In this document: piece after piece, positions 1 through 8,402 of the stretch | Layout: every line of letters begins with the position of its first letter | Numbering within the stretch: the first letter of the stretch is position 1 | Source: Azophilus sp965199705 | Lineage (GTDB): Bacteria > Pseudomonadota > Gammaproteobacteria > Pseudomonadales > Azotimanducaceae | Length of the DNA stretch: 64,000 nucleotides | Direction: 5' to 3' | Assembly (NCBI GenBank): GCA_965199705.1 | Contig: OZ241359.1 | Location: 2,356,001-2,420,000, forward strand | Notes under the pieces: model-generated | What the model saw: only the letters and a program-made list of their open reading frames with translations | What the model was told of the DNA's origin: nothing | Databases searched by the model: none | Made by a program: the position numbers and the translations under genes

Positions 1-85
1 ATCGCACAGGCAAGAATCGGCAATCTGCGTCAGACATTGGCCCGGTAGGCTGGCAGAGTTATCTACAGAGGCGGCCAGGTATCCT

Positions 86-1249
86 TCACAAATCAATTTC
101 TTGCGTGTAATCCACCGTCGGCAGGCCGAAACCGAAGATCTTCAGGAAGTCGGCGCGATAGCCGGCGAGATCCCCCAACGCATCCAGATTGGCGCTCGTG
201 ACGCGCCTCCAGCGTTCGGCAACCTCGTCCTGAACCGCCGCCGACAACTCCAGGTCGTCCACCCGAATGCGGCCCTCGGCGTCTAAATTGGGGTCGGCGC
301 CGCGGGCGAGTTGCGTAGCAAACAAGCGGTGGATGTGCTGCACGCAGTCTTCATGTACACCTTGCGCCTTCATCACCCGAAACAATAGCGACAGGTACAG
401 GGAGATCACCGGAATGGCGCTGCTGGCCTGGGTGACCACGCCCTTCAGCGCAGCCACCCGGGCGTCGCCGCCCAGGTCGGCGAGACGCCTGCGCTGCGCG
501 CCCGCCGCCCGATCCAGATCTTCCTTGGCCTTGCCGAGCGTGCCGCCCCAGTAGATCGGGCGGGTGAGGTCGCTGCCAAGATAGGTAAAGGCGAGCGTAC
601 GAAATCCGGGCGCCAACAGATCGGCCTCGGCCAGCGCATCGACCCAGAACTCCCAGTCTTCACCACCCATCACCGCCACTGTGTTGGCAACGTCGGCGGC
701 GCTGCCGGGCGTCAGCGTGACTTCCGTGACCTCACCCTTGTCCACATTCAAGGATCGACTGACCAGGGAATCGCCCAGTGGCTTGATGGTCGATCTATGC
801 AATTCGCCAGTGCGCGGATGCCGGCGCACCGGCGCCGCCAGGCTGTAGATCAAGAGATCAATCGGCCCGAACTCCGCCCGCAGCGCCTCGATCACTTGCG
901 CCTTGGCGGCATCTGCAAAGGCGTCCGTATCGAGCGTCACGGCGTGTGGTTTCAGGCCAGACTGCTGGAAAGCGGCGTTGTTGTACCAGCCGGCGCTCGC
1001 CGTCTTGCCCTGTCGCGGTGGCTTTTCCAGAGAAACGCCGAGCGTATTGGCGCCACAGCCAGCCGCAGCCAGGATGCGCGAAGCCAGCCCGTAGCCACCG
1101 GAACAGCCAAGAATCAGCGCGTTGCGGACGCCCGCATCAATCGGCCCGGCGCGCTGCACCTGGTCAATCTGCTCCTGCACATGCGCAGCGCAGCCCGCCG
1201 GATGGGCGGTGGTGCAGATGAACCCGCGAATTCGAGGCCTGACAATCAT
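86..1249 (-). CDS. fabV: trans-2-enoyl-ACP/CoA reductase FabV
   Basis: NAD(P)H-dependent reductase of the last step of the fatty-acid elongation cycle; the FabV type replaces or supplements FabI and is naturally insensitive to triclosan. The 387-residue protein has the FabV N-terminus MIVRPRIRGFICTTAHP, a Gly-rich nucleotide-binding stretch (LILGCSGGYGLASRI, about residues 46-60) and the long-spaced Tyr-x8-Lys catalytic pair in YWGGTLGKAK (about residues 234-243). The length is close to the family norm of about 400. It stands alone on the minus strand, divergent from the Rpn-type nuclease gene. The 85 bases to its left hold nothing I recognise. The assignment is firm; only kinetics could show whether it prefers CoA or ACP substrates. 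Confidence 0.95.
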   Translation of the reverse strand: MIVRPRIRGFICTTAHPAGCAAHVQEQIDQVQRAGPIDAGVRNALILGCSGGYGLASRILAAAGCGANTLGVSLEKPPRQGKTASAGWYNNAAFQQSGLKPHAVTLDTDAFADAAKAQVIEALRAEFGPIDLLIYSLAAPVRRHPRTGELHRSTIKPLGDSLVSRSLNVDKGEVTEVTLTPGSAADVANTVAVMGGEDWEFWVDALAEADLLAPGFRTLAFTYLGSDLTRPIYWGGTLGKAKEDLDRAAGAQRRRLADLGGDARVAALKGVVTQASSAIPVISLYLSLLFRVMKAQGVHEDCVQHIHRLFATQLARGADPNLDAEGRIRVDDLELSAAVQDEVAERWRRVTSANLDALGDLAGYRADFLKIFGFGLPTVDYTQEIDL

Positions 1250-1367
1250 GCGGCAAGCGTCCAGAACAAGGAGGCGGCCATGATACTCGTGTCATGCCGC
1301 ATGCACGCACACGAATTGGCGTCATGTCGCACATGCGAGACCGGTTTCGCAGTGCACAGTGCTTGCC

Positions 1368-2504
1368 ATGCAGCACGACGCCACCTACAAGGCCGCCTTC
1401 GCGCATCCGCGCATGATCCGCGATCAACTGATCCTGCTCGAACAACTGGTCGGAGACCGGTTGCCCATGCTGCGTCGCCTGCGCCTGGATACGCTGGAAC
1501 GGCTGCCCAGTGAGTATCTGACCGACAATCTGGAACAGCGATTCGGCGACATGGCCTGGCGGGTCGCCTTGCAACCGGCTTCATCGGACGACGAAGCCGA
1601 TGAACCGCACTGGCTGCACATCCTGGTGATGCTTGAATTTCAGTCTCGCTCAGACTGGATGATGGCCGCCCGAGTGCAGAGCTATGCGACCCTGCTTTAC
1701 CTTGCTCTGCACAGGGAAAAACCGTTCAGCGCCAGCAACCCGGTCCCGCCAGTGCTACCGATTGTGCTCTACAACGGTTCCAGTCCATGGCATGCGCCGC
1801 TGAACCTGTCGGCCCTGACGCGCCCAGGCGGGATGGAAGCAGCGTCAGCGGATGTATCAGCACAGGCAGAGGGTGAAACCGGCAAGCCCGGAGCGTTGGG
1901 CGCGCATGTGGGGCCGATGGGTCTGGTGGGAGACGGCTATGTTCTGGTCGATCAACAGGCCCTGTTGGGCGAGGAACTGCCGGAAGGCAATGCGGCGACG
2001 CTGCTGGCGTGGATCGAGGGTCTGACCAGTCCAGAAGACCTGAAGCGTGTAGTGGAGCGCTGTTTGCAGTGGCTTTCCGGGGTGGAAGATGGCAGTCTTT
2101 TGGATGTGCTGCAGCGTTGGCTGGAGGCGTGGGTTCGAAGTGCGGATATAGGGGACGAGGAGGAGTGGCTTATGAAACTGGTCAGGCTGAGGGAATCGAC
2201 CGACGAAGTGGTGCGACAACCGGCTGACCCGGCTGAGCGGGTGGCGCTATGGAAGCGGCAGCTGATTGAGAAGGGCGAGGCCCGAGGCGAGGCGCGGGGT
2301 GAGGCCCGAGGCGAGGCGAAAGCGTTGGCTCGGGAGCGCGCCCTGCTCGAGCGTCAGGTTGCGCTGCGGTTTGGCGGCGATACGGCGAAGCGTTTCGGCG
2401 CATTGCTGGCGGGCGTTTCTGACCCGGAGCGTCTGGCCGTGGCAGGAGAGTGGCTCATCGAGTGCCCGGACGGCGCTTCGTTGCTTGCGCGAATGAGCAA
2501 ATGA
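1368..2504 (+). CDS. Rpn family recombination-promoting nuclease / putative transposase (PD-(D/E)XK)
   Basis: The N-terminal half matches the Rpn/YhgA-like PD-(D/E)XK family: it opens with HDATYKAAFAHPRMIRDQLI, followed by HILVMLEFQSRSDWMMAARV, which holds the E-x-Q nuclease motif after a beta strand, then LPIVLYNGSSPW. Known family members are DNA nucleases that promote RecA-independent recombination, often carried in variable numbers and called transposases in databases. The C-terminus has charged (Gly-Glu-Ala-Arg) repeats followed by a DUF4351-like tail (LERQVALRFGG...). The ATG at 1368 was chosen over the GTG at 1359 because it gives the usual MQHDATYK start. It is about 377 residues and monocistronic, with no transposon ends visible around it. 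Confidence 0.85.
   Translation: MQHDATYKAAFAHPRMIRDQLILLEQLVGDRLPMLRRLRLDTLERLPSEYLTDNLEQRFGDMAWRVALQPASSDDEADEPHWLHILVMLEFQSRSDWMMAARVQSYATLLYLALHREKPFSASNPVPPVLPIVLYNGSSPWHAPLNLSALTRPGGMEAASADVSAQAEGETGKPGALGAHVGPMGLVGDGYVLVDQQALLGEELPEGNAATLLAWIEGLTSPEDLKRVVERCLQWLSGVEDGSLLDVLQRWLEAWVRSADIGDEEEWLMKLVRLRESTDEVVRQPADPAERVALWKRQLIEKGEARGEARGEARGEAKALARERALLERQVALRFGGDTAKRFGALLAGVSDPERLAVAGEWLIECPDGASLLARMSK
2274..2321 (+). repeat. four 12-bp tandem repeats inside the Rpn-type gene
   Basis: Four near-identical 12-bp units of the form GGCGAGGCSCGR encode Gly-Glu-Ala-Arg three times and then Gly-Glu-Ala-Lys. Units begin at 2274, 2286, 2298 and 2310. Tandem in-frame units like these can expand or contract by slippage without breaking the frame. 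Confidence 0.9.
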
Positions 2505-2627
2505 TGTCTGTACGCGCGCCACACCCCAACTCCCCAAATGCCGAATGAGCATTGCTGCGTGATGGCGCGACGGTTTGCACACAATTCGTTCAAGGGTTTT
2601 CGGCTTCAGAGGGTTTCCAATGACCGG

Positions 2628-2699
2628 TCAGGCAAGGTCCACCCCCACCGGGCAGTGATCGGAGCCGGTCGCATCGCCGTTTCGACACGGCCCGGCGGC
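2628..2699 (-). pseudogene. possible 3' remnant of an exodeoxyribonuclease III-like gene
   Basis: Within the 280-bp gap between the Rpn-type gene and folA, a minus-strand frame ends in GSDHCPVGVDLA followed by TGA (stop at 2628-2630). GSDHCPV resembles the C-terminal catalytic SDHxP motif of endonuclease/exonuclease/phosphatase family enzymes such as ExoIII. The frame is closed by a stop only 24 codons upstream, so no intact gene exists. This rests on one short motif and could be chance. I see no other gene in this gap. Confidence 0.3.
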
Positions 2700-2786
2700 T
2701 CACGACCGAACAATGCCGACGCCGATTTTCCCGGTAGCCAATGAAGCCAAGAGGACGCCAAACTGATGTAGGCCGCGCTGATTCAG

Positions 2787-3302
2787 TCAGGCAGTATCAA
2801 TCACCCGCTCATAATCAACAATGCGAAAGGCGTGTGCATGTCTGGCGTCGGCGGCATGGGCGCGGGTCGCTACTTCGCGCCATTCGGCCCAATTGACGGG
2901 CGGGAATACGGCATCCCCCTCGGGTTCCGCCTCTACCCAGGTGATCAGCAGGCGTTGAGCGAACGGCAGCGCCGCCACATAGACGCCGGTTCCGCCAATG
3001 GCAAAGGCGCAATCTCCTTCGGTTTCCATGACGTGATGCTCGGCAAGCGCCAGCGCCTGTTGAAAGCTGCTCGTCGTGCGTACGCCAGGCGCCGACCAGT
3101 CAGGATTGCGCGTCACCACCAGGTTGTAGCGATCAGGCAGCGCCCCCGGCATGGATTCAAAGGTGCGCCGGCCCATGATGACCGGCCTGCCCCGGGTGCT
3201 TTGCATGAAGTGGCGCATGTCGTCCGGCAAGCGCCAAGGCAGGCGATTGTCCTGGCCGATCACGCCGTTGCGGGCAACCGCTGCGATGATCGCGAGTTGC
3301 AT
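2787..3302 (-). CDS. folA: dihydrofolate reductase
   Basis: Reduces dihydrofolate to tetrahydrofolate with NADPH, recycling the dihydrofolate produced by ThyA. The protein (171 residues from the chosen ATG) shows the DHFR signature: MQLAIIAAVARNGVIGQDNRLPWRLPDDM in two parts (active-site WRLPDD with the acidic residue), then GRPVIMGRRTFESMPGALP and the late cofactor segment CAFAIGGTGVYVAAL. The start at 3302 was preferred over 3320 because MQLAII is the conserved beginning and 3320 would overlap the thyA stop. It lies 7 bp downstream of thyA, so the two are probably co-transcribed with lgt. Confidence 0.95.
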   Translation of the reverse strand: MQLAIIAAVARNGVIGQDNRLPWRLPDDMRHFMQSTRGRPVIMGRRTFESMPGALPDRYNLVVTRNPDWSAPGVRTTSSFQQALALAEHHVMETEGDCAFAIGGTGVYVAALPFAQRLLITWVEAEPEGDAVFPPVNWAEWREVATRAHAADARHAHAFRIVDYERVIDTA

Positions 3303-3309
3303 CCGCCAG

Positions 3310-4104
3310 TCAGACAGCAATCGGCGCGGAGATTGCCGGATGCGGGTCGTAGCCGATCAATTCGATATCGCCGATTCCGAAACTGAACAGGTCCGTGACC
3401 GCCGGATTCAGCCGAACCATTGGCAGCGCGCGGGGTTTTCGCCGAAGTTGTTCGTCCGCCTGGGCCAGATGATTGTGATACAGGTGGGCATCGCCAAAAC
3501 TGTGAATGAACTCGCCCGGCGCCAGGCCGCAGACCTGAGCGATCATCAGGGTGAGCAGCGCATAGGAGGCGATGTTGAAGGGCACGCCCAGGAAGAGGTC
3601 TGCGCTACGTTGATACAACTGGCAGGAAAGTCGGCCCTCGGCCACATAGAACTGGAACAGGGCATGACAGGGCGGCAGCGCCATCTCACCCACCTGCGCC
3701 GGATTCCAGGCGCTGACCAGATGTCGGCGCGAACCCGGGTTGGCGCGAATGGACGCTACCACCTCGGCAATCTGATCCACGCACCCACCGCCCGGCGTCG
3801 GCCAAGCGCGCCATTGAGCGCCATAGACGGGGCCGAGCTCGCCATCTTCGTCCGCCCATTCATCCCAGATGTGAACATCGTTGTCTTGCAGATAACGGAT
3901 ATTCGTGCTGCCGGAGAGGAACCAGAGCAGCTCATGCACGATCAGCCGAAAAGCGACCCGCTTGGTGGTCACCAATGGAAAACCGGCGCCGAGATCAAAG
4001 CGCATCTGATGGCCGAAGATACTGCGGGTGCCGGTGCCGGTGCGGTCATCGCGGGAGACGCCGGCAGTGCGCACCTGGCGCAGCAAATCCAGATAGGACT
4101 TCAC
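3310..4104 (-). CDS. thyA: thymidylate synthase ThyA
   Basis: Methylates dUMP to dTMP using methylene-tetrahydrofolate. The protein is 264 residues, the same length as E. coli ThyA, with the dUMP/folate loop RDDRTGTGTRSIFGHQMRFD near the N-terminus, the catalytic-Cys segment MALPPCHALFQFYV, and LYQRSADLFLGVPFNIASYA. The start is a GTG at 4104 (VKSYLDLL), which overlaps the lgt TGA by 4 bp (GTGA), a translational-coupling arrangement. The open frame continues upstream to about 4590, but that part is only the out-of-frame shadow of lgt. Order lgt-thyA-folA on one strand. Confidence 0.97.
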   Translation of the reverse strand: MKSYLDLLRQVRTAGVSRDDRTGTGTRSIFGHQMRFDLGAGFPLVTTKRVAFRLIVHELLWFLSGSTNIRYLQDNDVHIWDEWADEDGELGPVYGAQWRAWPTPGGGCVDQIAEVVASIRANPGSRRHLVSAWNPAQVGEMALPPCHALFQFYVAEGRLSCQLYQRSADLFLGVPFNIASYALLTLMIAQVCGLAPGEFIHSFGDAHLYHNHLAQADEQLRRKPRALPMVRLNPAVTDLFSFGIGDIELIGYDPHPAISAPIAV

Positions 4105-4916
4105 GCCTTGGCTCTCAGGATCAACCAGATGCCGATCACGAACATCGGCAGAGAGAGTAGATCGCCCATGGTGACCTGATCCAGCAACAGGTATCCGAGA
4201 TGGCCGTCCGGTTCCCGGAATCGCTCGGTCACCAGCCGCAAGCTGCCGTAGCCGGCCAGAAAGACGCCAGACACGAATCCGGTGGGCCTGGGCCGCCAGG
4301 CCGCCAGCCAGACCAGCGCACACAGCGCCACGCCTTCGGCAAATGCTTGATACAGGGGCGAGGGATGGCGGGCAAAACTCTCCCAGGCGCCAGTGCAGAG
4401 CGGATTGATCGCACGAATCGCATCCGCGTTGCAAGGATAGATCAAGGCCCAGGGCGCCTCTGTAACACGGCCCGGCAGCTCCGTATTGGCAAAGTTGCCG
4501 AGGCGCCCAAAGCCGAGGCCAATGGGAATGAGCGGCGCAATGAAGTCCGTCACCTGAAGAAAGCCGCGCCCCCGCCGACGGGCGCACCACAACAACGCCG
4601 CCAGCGTACCGAGCAGCCCCCCATGGAAGGACATGCCGCCTTCCCAGATGCGCAGGATGAAGAACGGGTCCCGAAGCAGCGCCTCGTAGCCGTAGAAGAT
4701 GGTGTAGCCGATGCGCCCGCCAATCACCGCGCCAAGCGCCCCGTAGAACACCAGATCGGCAACCTCCTGCCGATCCCGGTTCGGGTCGCTGTGCTGCGCG
4801 CGCCGGATGCCGAGCCAGTAACAGAGCGCGAACGCGGCCAAATAGGCGAGGCCATACCAGCGCACCGCCAGCGGCCCAAGGGAAATGATCACCGGGTCTA
4901 TGTTCGGATAATGCAC
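4101..4916 (-). CDS. lgt: prolipoprotein diacylglyceryl transferase
   Basis: Inner-membrane enzyme that moves diacylglycerol from phosphatidylglycerol to the lipobox Cys of prolipoproteins, the first step of lipoprotein maturation. Seen: HYPNIDPVIISLGPLAVRWY at the N-terminus, several hydrophobic membrane segments, the signature GGRIGYTIFY with the essential Arg, GGMSFHGGLLG, and GLGFGRLGNFANTELPGR. Starts are ambiguous. The frame stays open to a TTG at 4976, but a purine-rich GGAGGAAGAG lies just inside that start. The GTG at 4916 gives the usual family N-terminus and about 271 residues, so I chose it. The first gene of the lgt-thyA-folA run. Confidence 0.93.
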   Translation of the reverse strand: MHYPNIDPVIISLGPLAVRWYGLAYLAAFALCYWLGIRRAQHSDPNRDRQEVADLVFYGALGAVIGGRIGYTIFYGYEALLRDPFFILRIWEGGMSFHGGLLGTLAALLWCARRRGRGFLQVTDFIAPLIPIGLGFGRLGNFANTELPGRVTEAPWALIYPCNADAIRAINPLCTGAWESFARHPSPLYQAFAEGVALCALVWLAAWRPRPTGFVSGVFLAGYGSLRLVTERFREPDGHLGYLLLDQVTMGDLLSLPMFVIGIWLILRAKA

Positions 4917-5058
4917 AGGCGCCTCGATTACCGGGCTGGAGCGCGCCAATCCGACGCGCGTCTGCTCTTCCTCCAAGCGCTCATTCTAACGATGCGAAAC
5001 CCGCCTGGCGCATTCAAGGCAAAATGACGGTTCGTGGCCCAAGCCAAAACCGACTTCC

Positions 5059-5808
5059 ATGTGTCTGATCCTCATCGCCTACCGAACCCTGCCAGACGCC
5101 CCCCTGGTGCTGGCCGCCAATCGCGACGAGTACTATCGGCGCCCCAGCGCGCCCATGCACTGGTGGGCAGAAACACCGGGGCTGCTCGCAGGCCGGGATC
5201 TGCAGGCTGGCGGCGCCTGGCTTGCGGTCTCCGAAGACGGACGCCTGGCGGCCATTACCAACTTCACGGACCCCGATGCGCCCGTCGCGCCAAAATCACG
5301 GGGCGAGTTGCCATTGCGCTTTCTCGCCGGCAAGCAATCAGCCAGCGCCTTTGCCGATCAGCTCCGGGGCGCTGACCATGCCGGATTCAACCTGCTCCTC
5401 TGGGACGGGCGCGAGCTTGTCTGCGCCTCGAACCGCGGCAGCACACGCCGCCTCGCCCCTGGCTGTCATGGCCTGACCAACACGGCCTTCGGCACGCCCT
5501 GGCCAAAGGCCGTCGAAGGCGCCAGAGACCTTGGCCAGAGCTTGCAACAGTCCTCTGATACCCAGGCCCTGATCACTCTGCTGCGGCAGAACCCGATCAA
5601 AGATCGTTCAGGTGCGCCAGCGGACCCGAGCGACGCTGCCCCGGAAGTGCATCGTCGGCAACGTTTTCTCGAAGGCGCAGACTATGGCACCCGAGCCAGC
5701 ACGGCAGTAATTATGGGCGACGGGATCATCCAGGTATCGGAACAGAACTACGGACCGGGCAGCAGCATCGGCGAGGAACGGCTATTCAGCTTCGCGCCAC
5801 GACGATAA
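5059..5808 (+). CDS. NRDE family protein (TANGO2-like)
   Basis: Member of the NRDE/TANGO2 (transport and Golgi organisation 2) family. It starts MCLILIAYRTLPDAPLVLAA and has the family-naming NRDE motif (NRDEYYRRPSAP, about residues 21-32), followed by GRDLQAGGAWLAV and GRLAAITNF. The N-terminal Cys after Met is typical of an Ntn-hydrolase-like fold. The cellular role is unclear; eukaryotic members have been linked to heme or lipid handling. 249 residues, full length. It is divergent from lgt and lies just left of the defence island. Confidence 0.9.
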   Translation: MCLILIAYRTLPDAPLVLAANRDEYYRRPSAPMHWWAETPGLLAGRDLQAGGAWLAVSEDGRLAAITNFTDPDAPVAPKSRGELPLRFLAGKQSASAFADQLRGADHAGFNLLLWDGRELVCASNRGSTRRLAPGCHGLTNTAFGTPWPKAVEGARDLGQSLQQSSDTQALITLLRQNPIKDRSGAPADPSDAAPEVHRRQRFLEGADYGTRASTAVIMGDGIIQVSEQNYGPGSSIGEERLFSFAPRR

Positions 5809-5859
5809 GCCAGGCGCCGTGCCAGAGCGCCGACAGCCTTGAAGCACTTCAGGCGGAAA

Positions 5860-6105
5860 TCAGGATGCGTCCCGCGCTTCCGTCAAGGACTGCTGCTCCG
5901 GTATGACGCCGCCTGTTTCGCACTGCCACTCGCCAGGCGTATCAGCTTCAACACAGGTCCAGGCATCTGCGCTATCCGGGTCATCAAACTGCCCGCGGTC
6001 CACGGAACTGGCGCAGCCGGCGGCTACCAGCAGCCAGACGCTCACGGCCGAGCCGAGCCACCAGCCAACGCGCCGGGAATTCCCGCTACTGTTCCGCATC
6101 CACAT
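5860..6105 (-). CDS. small predicted lipoprotein
   Basis: An 81-residue protein with a basic start (MWMRNSSGNSRR), a hydrophobic stretch and a lipobox-like LVAAGC, so Cys at about residue 31 is probably lipidated. The mature part is short, acidic and has two further Cys residues (TWTCVEAD and WQCETGG). I do not recognise a family. It lies between the NRDE gene and vsr, possibly the left edge of the island. The lipobox argues that this is a real gene, though its short length leaves doubt. Confidence 0.5.
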   Translation of the reverse strand: MWMRNSSGNSRRVGWWLGSAVSVWLLVAAGCASSVDRGQFDDPDSADAWTCVEADTPGEWQCETGGVIPEQQSLTEARDAS

Positions 6106-6207
6106 GATGCTCGCATCATAACTGTTGCGTGCGCCATTGCCACTGCGTTGGTTGCGGGCAGACTTTCAACCTTGTTGATCGTTCATGCCTTGTCGTTCAT
6201 GCCCATG

Positions 6208-6693
6208 TCATTCAGCTTGCGAATTCGTGTGATGGTTGCGCTCGTTGTTCCAGACACTTGTCTGGAATTCGCGCTCCGACCCGAGAAGCCACTGGTGAAT
6301 CAAGGTGACTGTGGTCTTGGAGCGGAAGCCGCGCAGTGCGCATTCCCAGACAATCGCCACGCGCCAGCCCGCGGCCAGCAATTCTTCCCTGACCCGATGA
6401 TCCCTTGATTCATTGACCTTGAACTTGGATTGCCAGAAGTCGGGCCGGGTGGCGGGGTTGGTTGCATAGGGACATCCCTCGTGCCGATGCCAGAAGCAAC
6501 CATGCACGAAACAGACCGCGCCAAACTGGCGAAAGACCAGATCCGGCCTTCCCGGCAGCTTGGAGTCATGAAGACGGTATCTCATCCCCCTAGCGTGCAG
6601 CGCCCGCCGAAGAATCATTTCAGGTCTGGTATTCTTGGCGCTAATCCCGGCCATCATGCGCGAACGCACGGCCTTGCTGACAACATCGGTCAC
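6208..6693 (-). CDS. vsr: very short patch repair endonuclease Vsr
   Basis: Nicks DNA 5' of the T in T:G mismatches that arise when 5-methylcytosine deaminates, starting short-patch repair. The 161-residue protein keeps the Vsr core: MMAGISAKNTRPEMILRRAL (start of fold), RYRLHDSKLPGRPDLVF (catalytic Asp), and the zinc/active-site cluster HGCFWHRHEGC with a third zinc Cys in VWECAL. It is divergent from the 5-methylcytosine methyltransferase gene with 56 bp between their starts, the classic Vsr-Dcm partnership. The motifs are complete and it should be active. Confidence 0.95.
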   Translation of the reverse strand: MTDVVSKAVRSRMMAGISAKNTRPEMILRRALHARGMRYRLHDSKLPGRPDLVFRQFGAVCFVHGCFWHRHEGCPYATNPATRPDFWQSKFKVNESRDHRVREELLAAGWRVAIVWECALRGFRSKTTVTLIHQWLLGSEREFQTSVWNNERNHHTNSQAE

Positions 6694-6749
6694 GGGGCCG
6701 ACCCAGTTGCGCTCGGAACCGGGAAACGTATGGCCAGGCTGTCAAGCAA

Positions 6750-8402
6750 ATGACCGATCCGTTCGCTGTGGTCGATCTGTTCTCCGGCCCCGGCGGCCTC
6801 GCCGAAGGATTTGCCGGAATCAGGGAGCATCATGAACGCGTTCGATTCAAGGTCGTTCTGTCGATTGAAATGGAGCCAATGGCTCATCGCACACTGCTTC
6901 TACGCAGCTTCCTCAGAAATTTCCCTTCGGGATTCCCCGAAGAGTACTACGAATTCCTGAACGGCGTCGGATCCCGCGAGCCAGACTGGGCGCGGCTCTA
7001 TCCGGATCAGTGGCGGGCGGCCAACGACGAAACGCGATGCATGACGCTGGGCACTCCCGAAGCAACCACCTTCCTTCAGAAGCGCATCAGGGAGATTCGA
7101 GACAGGTACGGCGACCGAACCATCCTCCTGGGCGGTCCTCCGTGCCAGTCCTATTCAGTGGTCGGCAGGGTGCGCAATGCAGGCAACACGGATTACGATC
7201 CAGTCTCCGACGGGAGACAGCTGCTGTACCGGGAATACGCCAAGGTGCTGGAGCAGCTTCAGCCGGCCGTCGCCGTTCTGGAGAATGTGAGGGGCATGAC
7301 CTCCGCCAAGCACAGCGGCCAACCCATATTTCCCCAAATCATGCGCGCCCTTGCAGATGCGGGTGGACGCAATCAATATCGTCTCTATCCCGTTACCGCT
7401 CCGCATGCAGGCCGACCCTGGACAGACGAAACGAATCCCGAGGGTCTTCTCGTTCGTGCCGAGGAACACAGCATCCCGCAGCGGCGCCACCGCGTTTTCG
7501 TCGTGTGCATACGCCATGACGCTGCTGTGACCTTGCCAGACGACTGCCTGCCGATGCTCCGGCGAACCACGCCCTCGGCGGTTTCGGTACATGACGTAAT
7601 CGGTGAAATGCCAAGGCTTCGCAGCCGCCTCAGTCGCAAGGACGATGAAGCCTCATGGCAACAATCTCTGAAAAGGGCGCATGAACGGGTTCTGATATGC
7701 ATCTTGAGGATGCCACCCGAGTGCGCATCGAAGCTTCGACCTGAGCTCGACCGGGCCCGTGCATCGATATCAGGCGACGCCCTCCCATATGGAGATGTTC
7801 CTGGCAGCACCGGTTTACCGCACACCTGCCCTGCCGCCCTGCGCGACTGGCTCTTCGACGCGAATCTTGCAAAGCTCCCCAATAACGAGACCAGGGGCCA
7901 CATGGACGATGACCTTGGCCGATACCTGTATGCGAGCGCCTACGCGCATGCGTTCAGCAAGTCGCCCAAAGCCGCAGATTTTCCGGCGGCGCTAGCGCCA
8001 AGGCACAGCAACTGGAATACGGGCAAGTTCAGGGACCGATTCCGAGTACAACTGAGCGATCGTCCCGCCACCACGATCACGAGTCACATCTCCAAGGATG
8101 GACACTACTTCATTCATCCCGACCCGGCCCAGTGCCGCAGTCTCACGGTTCGTGAAGCCGCTCGTCTTCAGACTTTTCCAGACAACTACTTCTTTCACGG
8201 CGGCCGCACACAGCAATACGTACAGGTGGGAAACGCCGTCCCGCCTTACCTCGCCAGACAGATTGCAGAAGAAATCTGGAAGACGCTAAAGCATCGGGAC
8301 CGGGCGAACAGTCGGAGCAGGCAACGCAAACGTTCCGAGCGTACTCAACCTGTTGGCGCACAGCCTTTTCGAGGTGGGGTGAGCGGCGCCATCAATCCAT
8401 GA
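6750..8402 (+). CDS. DNA (cytosine-5)-methyltransferase
   Basis: C5-cytosine methyltransferase with the ten-motif order intact: motif I DLFSGPGGLAEGF (residues 9-21), motif IV GGPPCQSYS with the catalytic Cys (about residue 132), motif VI ENVRGM, motif VIII IPQRRHRVFVV, and the C-terminal motifs IX-X ending YVQVGNAVPPYLARQIAEEI. At 550 residues it is longer than Dcm-type enzymes; the region between motifs VIII and IX is expanded (about residues 260-440) and holds the target-recognition domain. It overlaps the next gene by 4 bp (ATGA). In this setting it probably marks self DNA for the linked ATPases and nucleases. The recognition site cannot be read from sequence. Confidence 0.95.
   Translation: MTDPFAVVDLFSGPGGLAEGFAGIREHHERVRFKVVLSIEMEPMAHRTLLLRSFLRNFPSGFPEEYYEFLNGVGSREPDWARLYPDQWRAANDETRCMTLGTPEATTFLQKRIREIRDRYGDRTILLGGPPCQSYSVVGRVRNAGNTDYDPVSDGRQLLYREYAKVLEQLQPAVAVLENVRGMTSAKHSGQPIFPQIMRALADAGGRNQYRLYPVTAPHAGRPWTDETNPEGLLVRAEEHSIPQRRHRVFVVCIRHDAAVTLPDDCLPMLRRTTPSAVSVHDVIGEMPRLRSRLSRKDDEASWQQSLKRAHERVLICILRMPPECASKLRPELDRARASISGDALPYGDVPGSTGLPHTCPAALRDWLFDANLAKLPNNETRGHMDDDLGRYLYASAYAHAFSKSPKAADFPAALAPRHSNWNTGKFRDRFRVQLSDRPATTITSHISKDGHYFIHPDPAQCRSLTVREAARLQTFPDNYFFHGGRTQQYVQVGNAVPPYLARQIAEEIWKTLKHRDRANSRSRQRKRSERTQPVGAQPFRGGVSGAINP

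Noticed and set aside
4105..4590. Longer thyA start extending upstream
   Set aside because: That part lies inside lgt in another frame and is not similar to ThyA; the GTG at 4104 gives the normal 264 residues.
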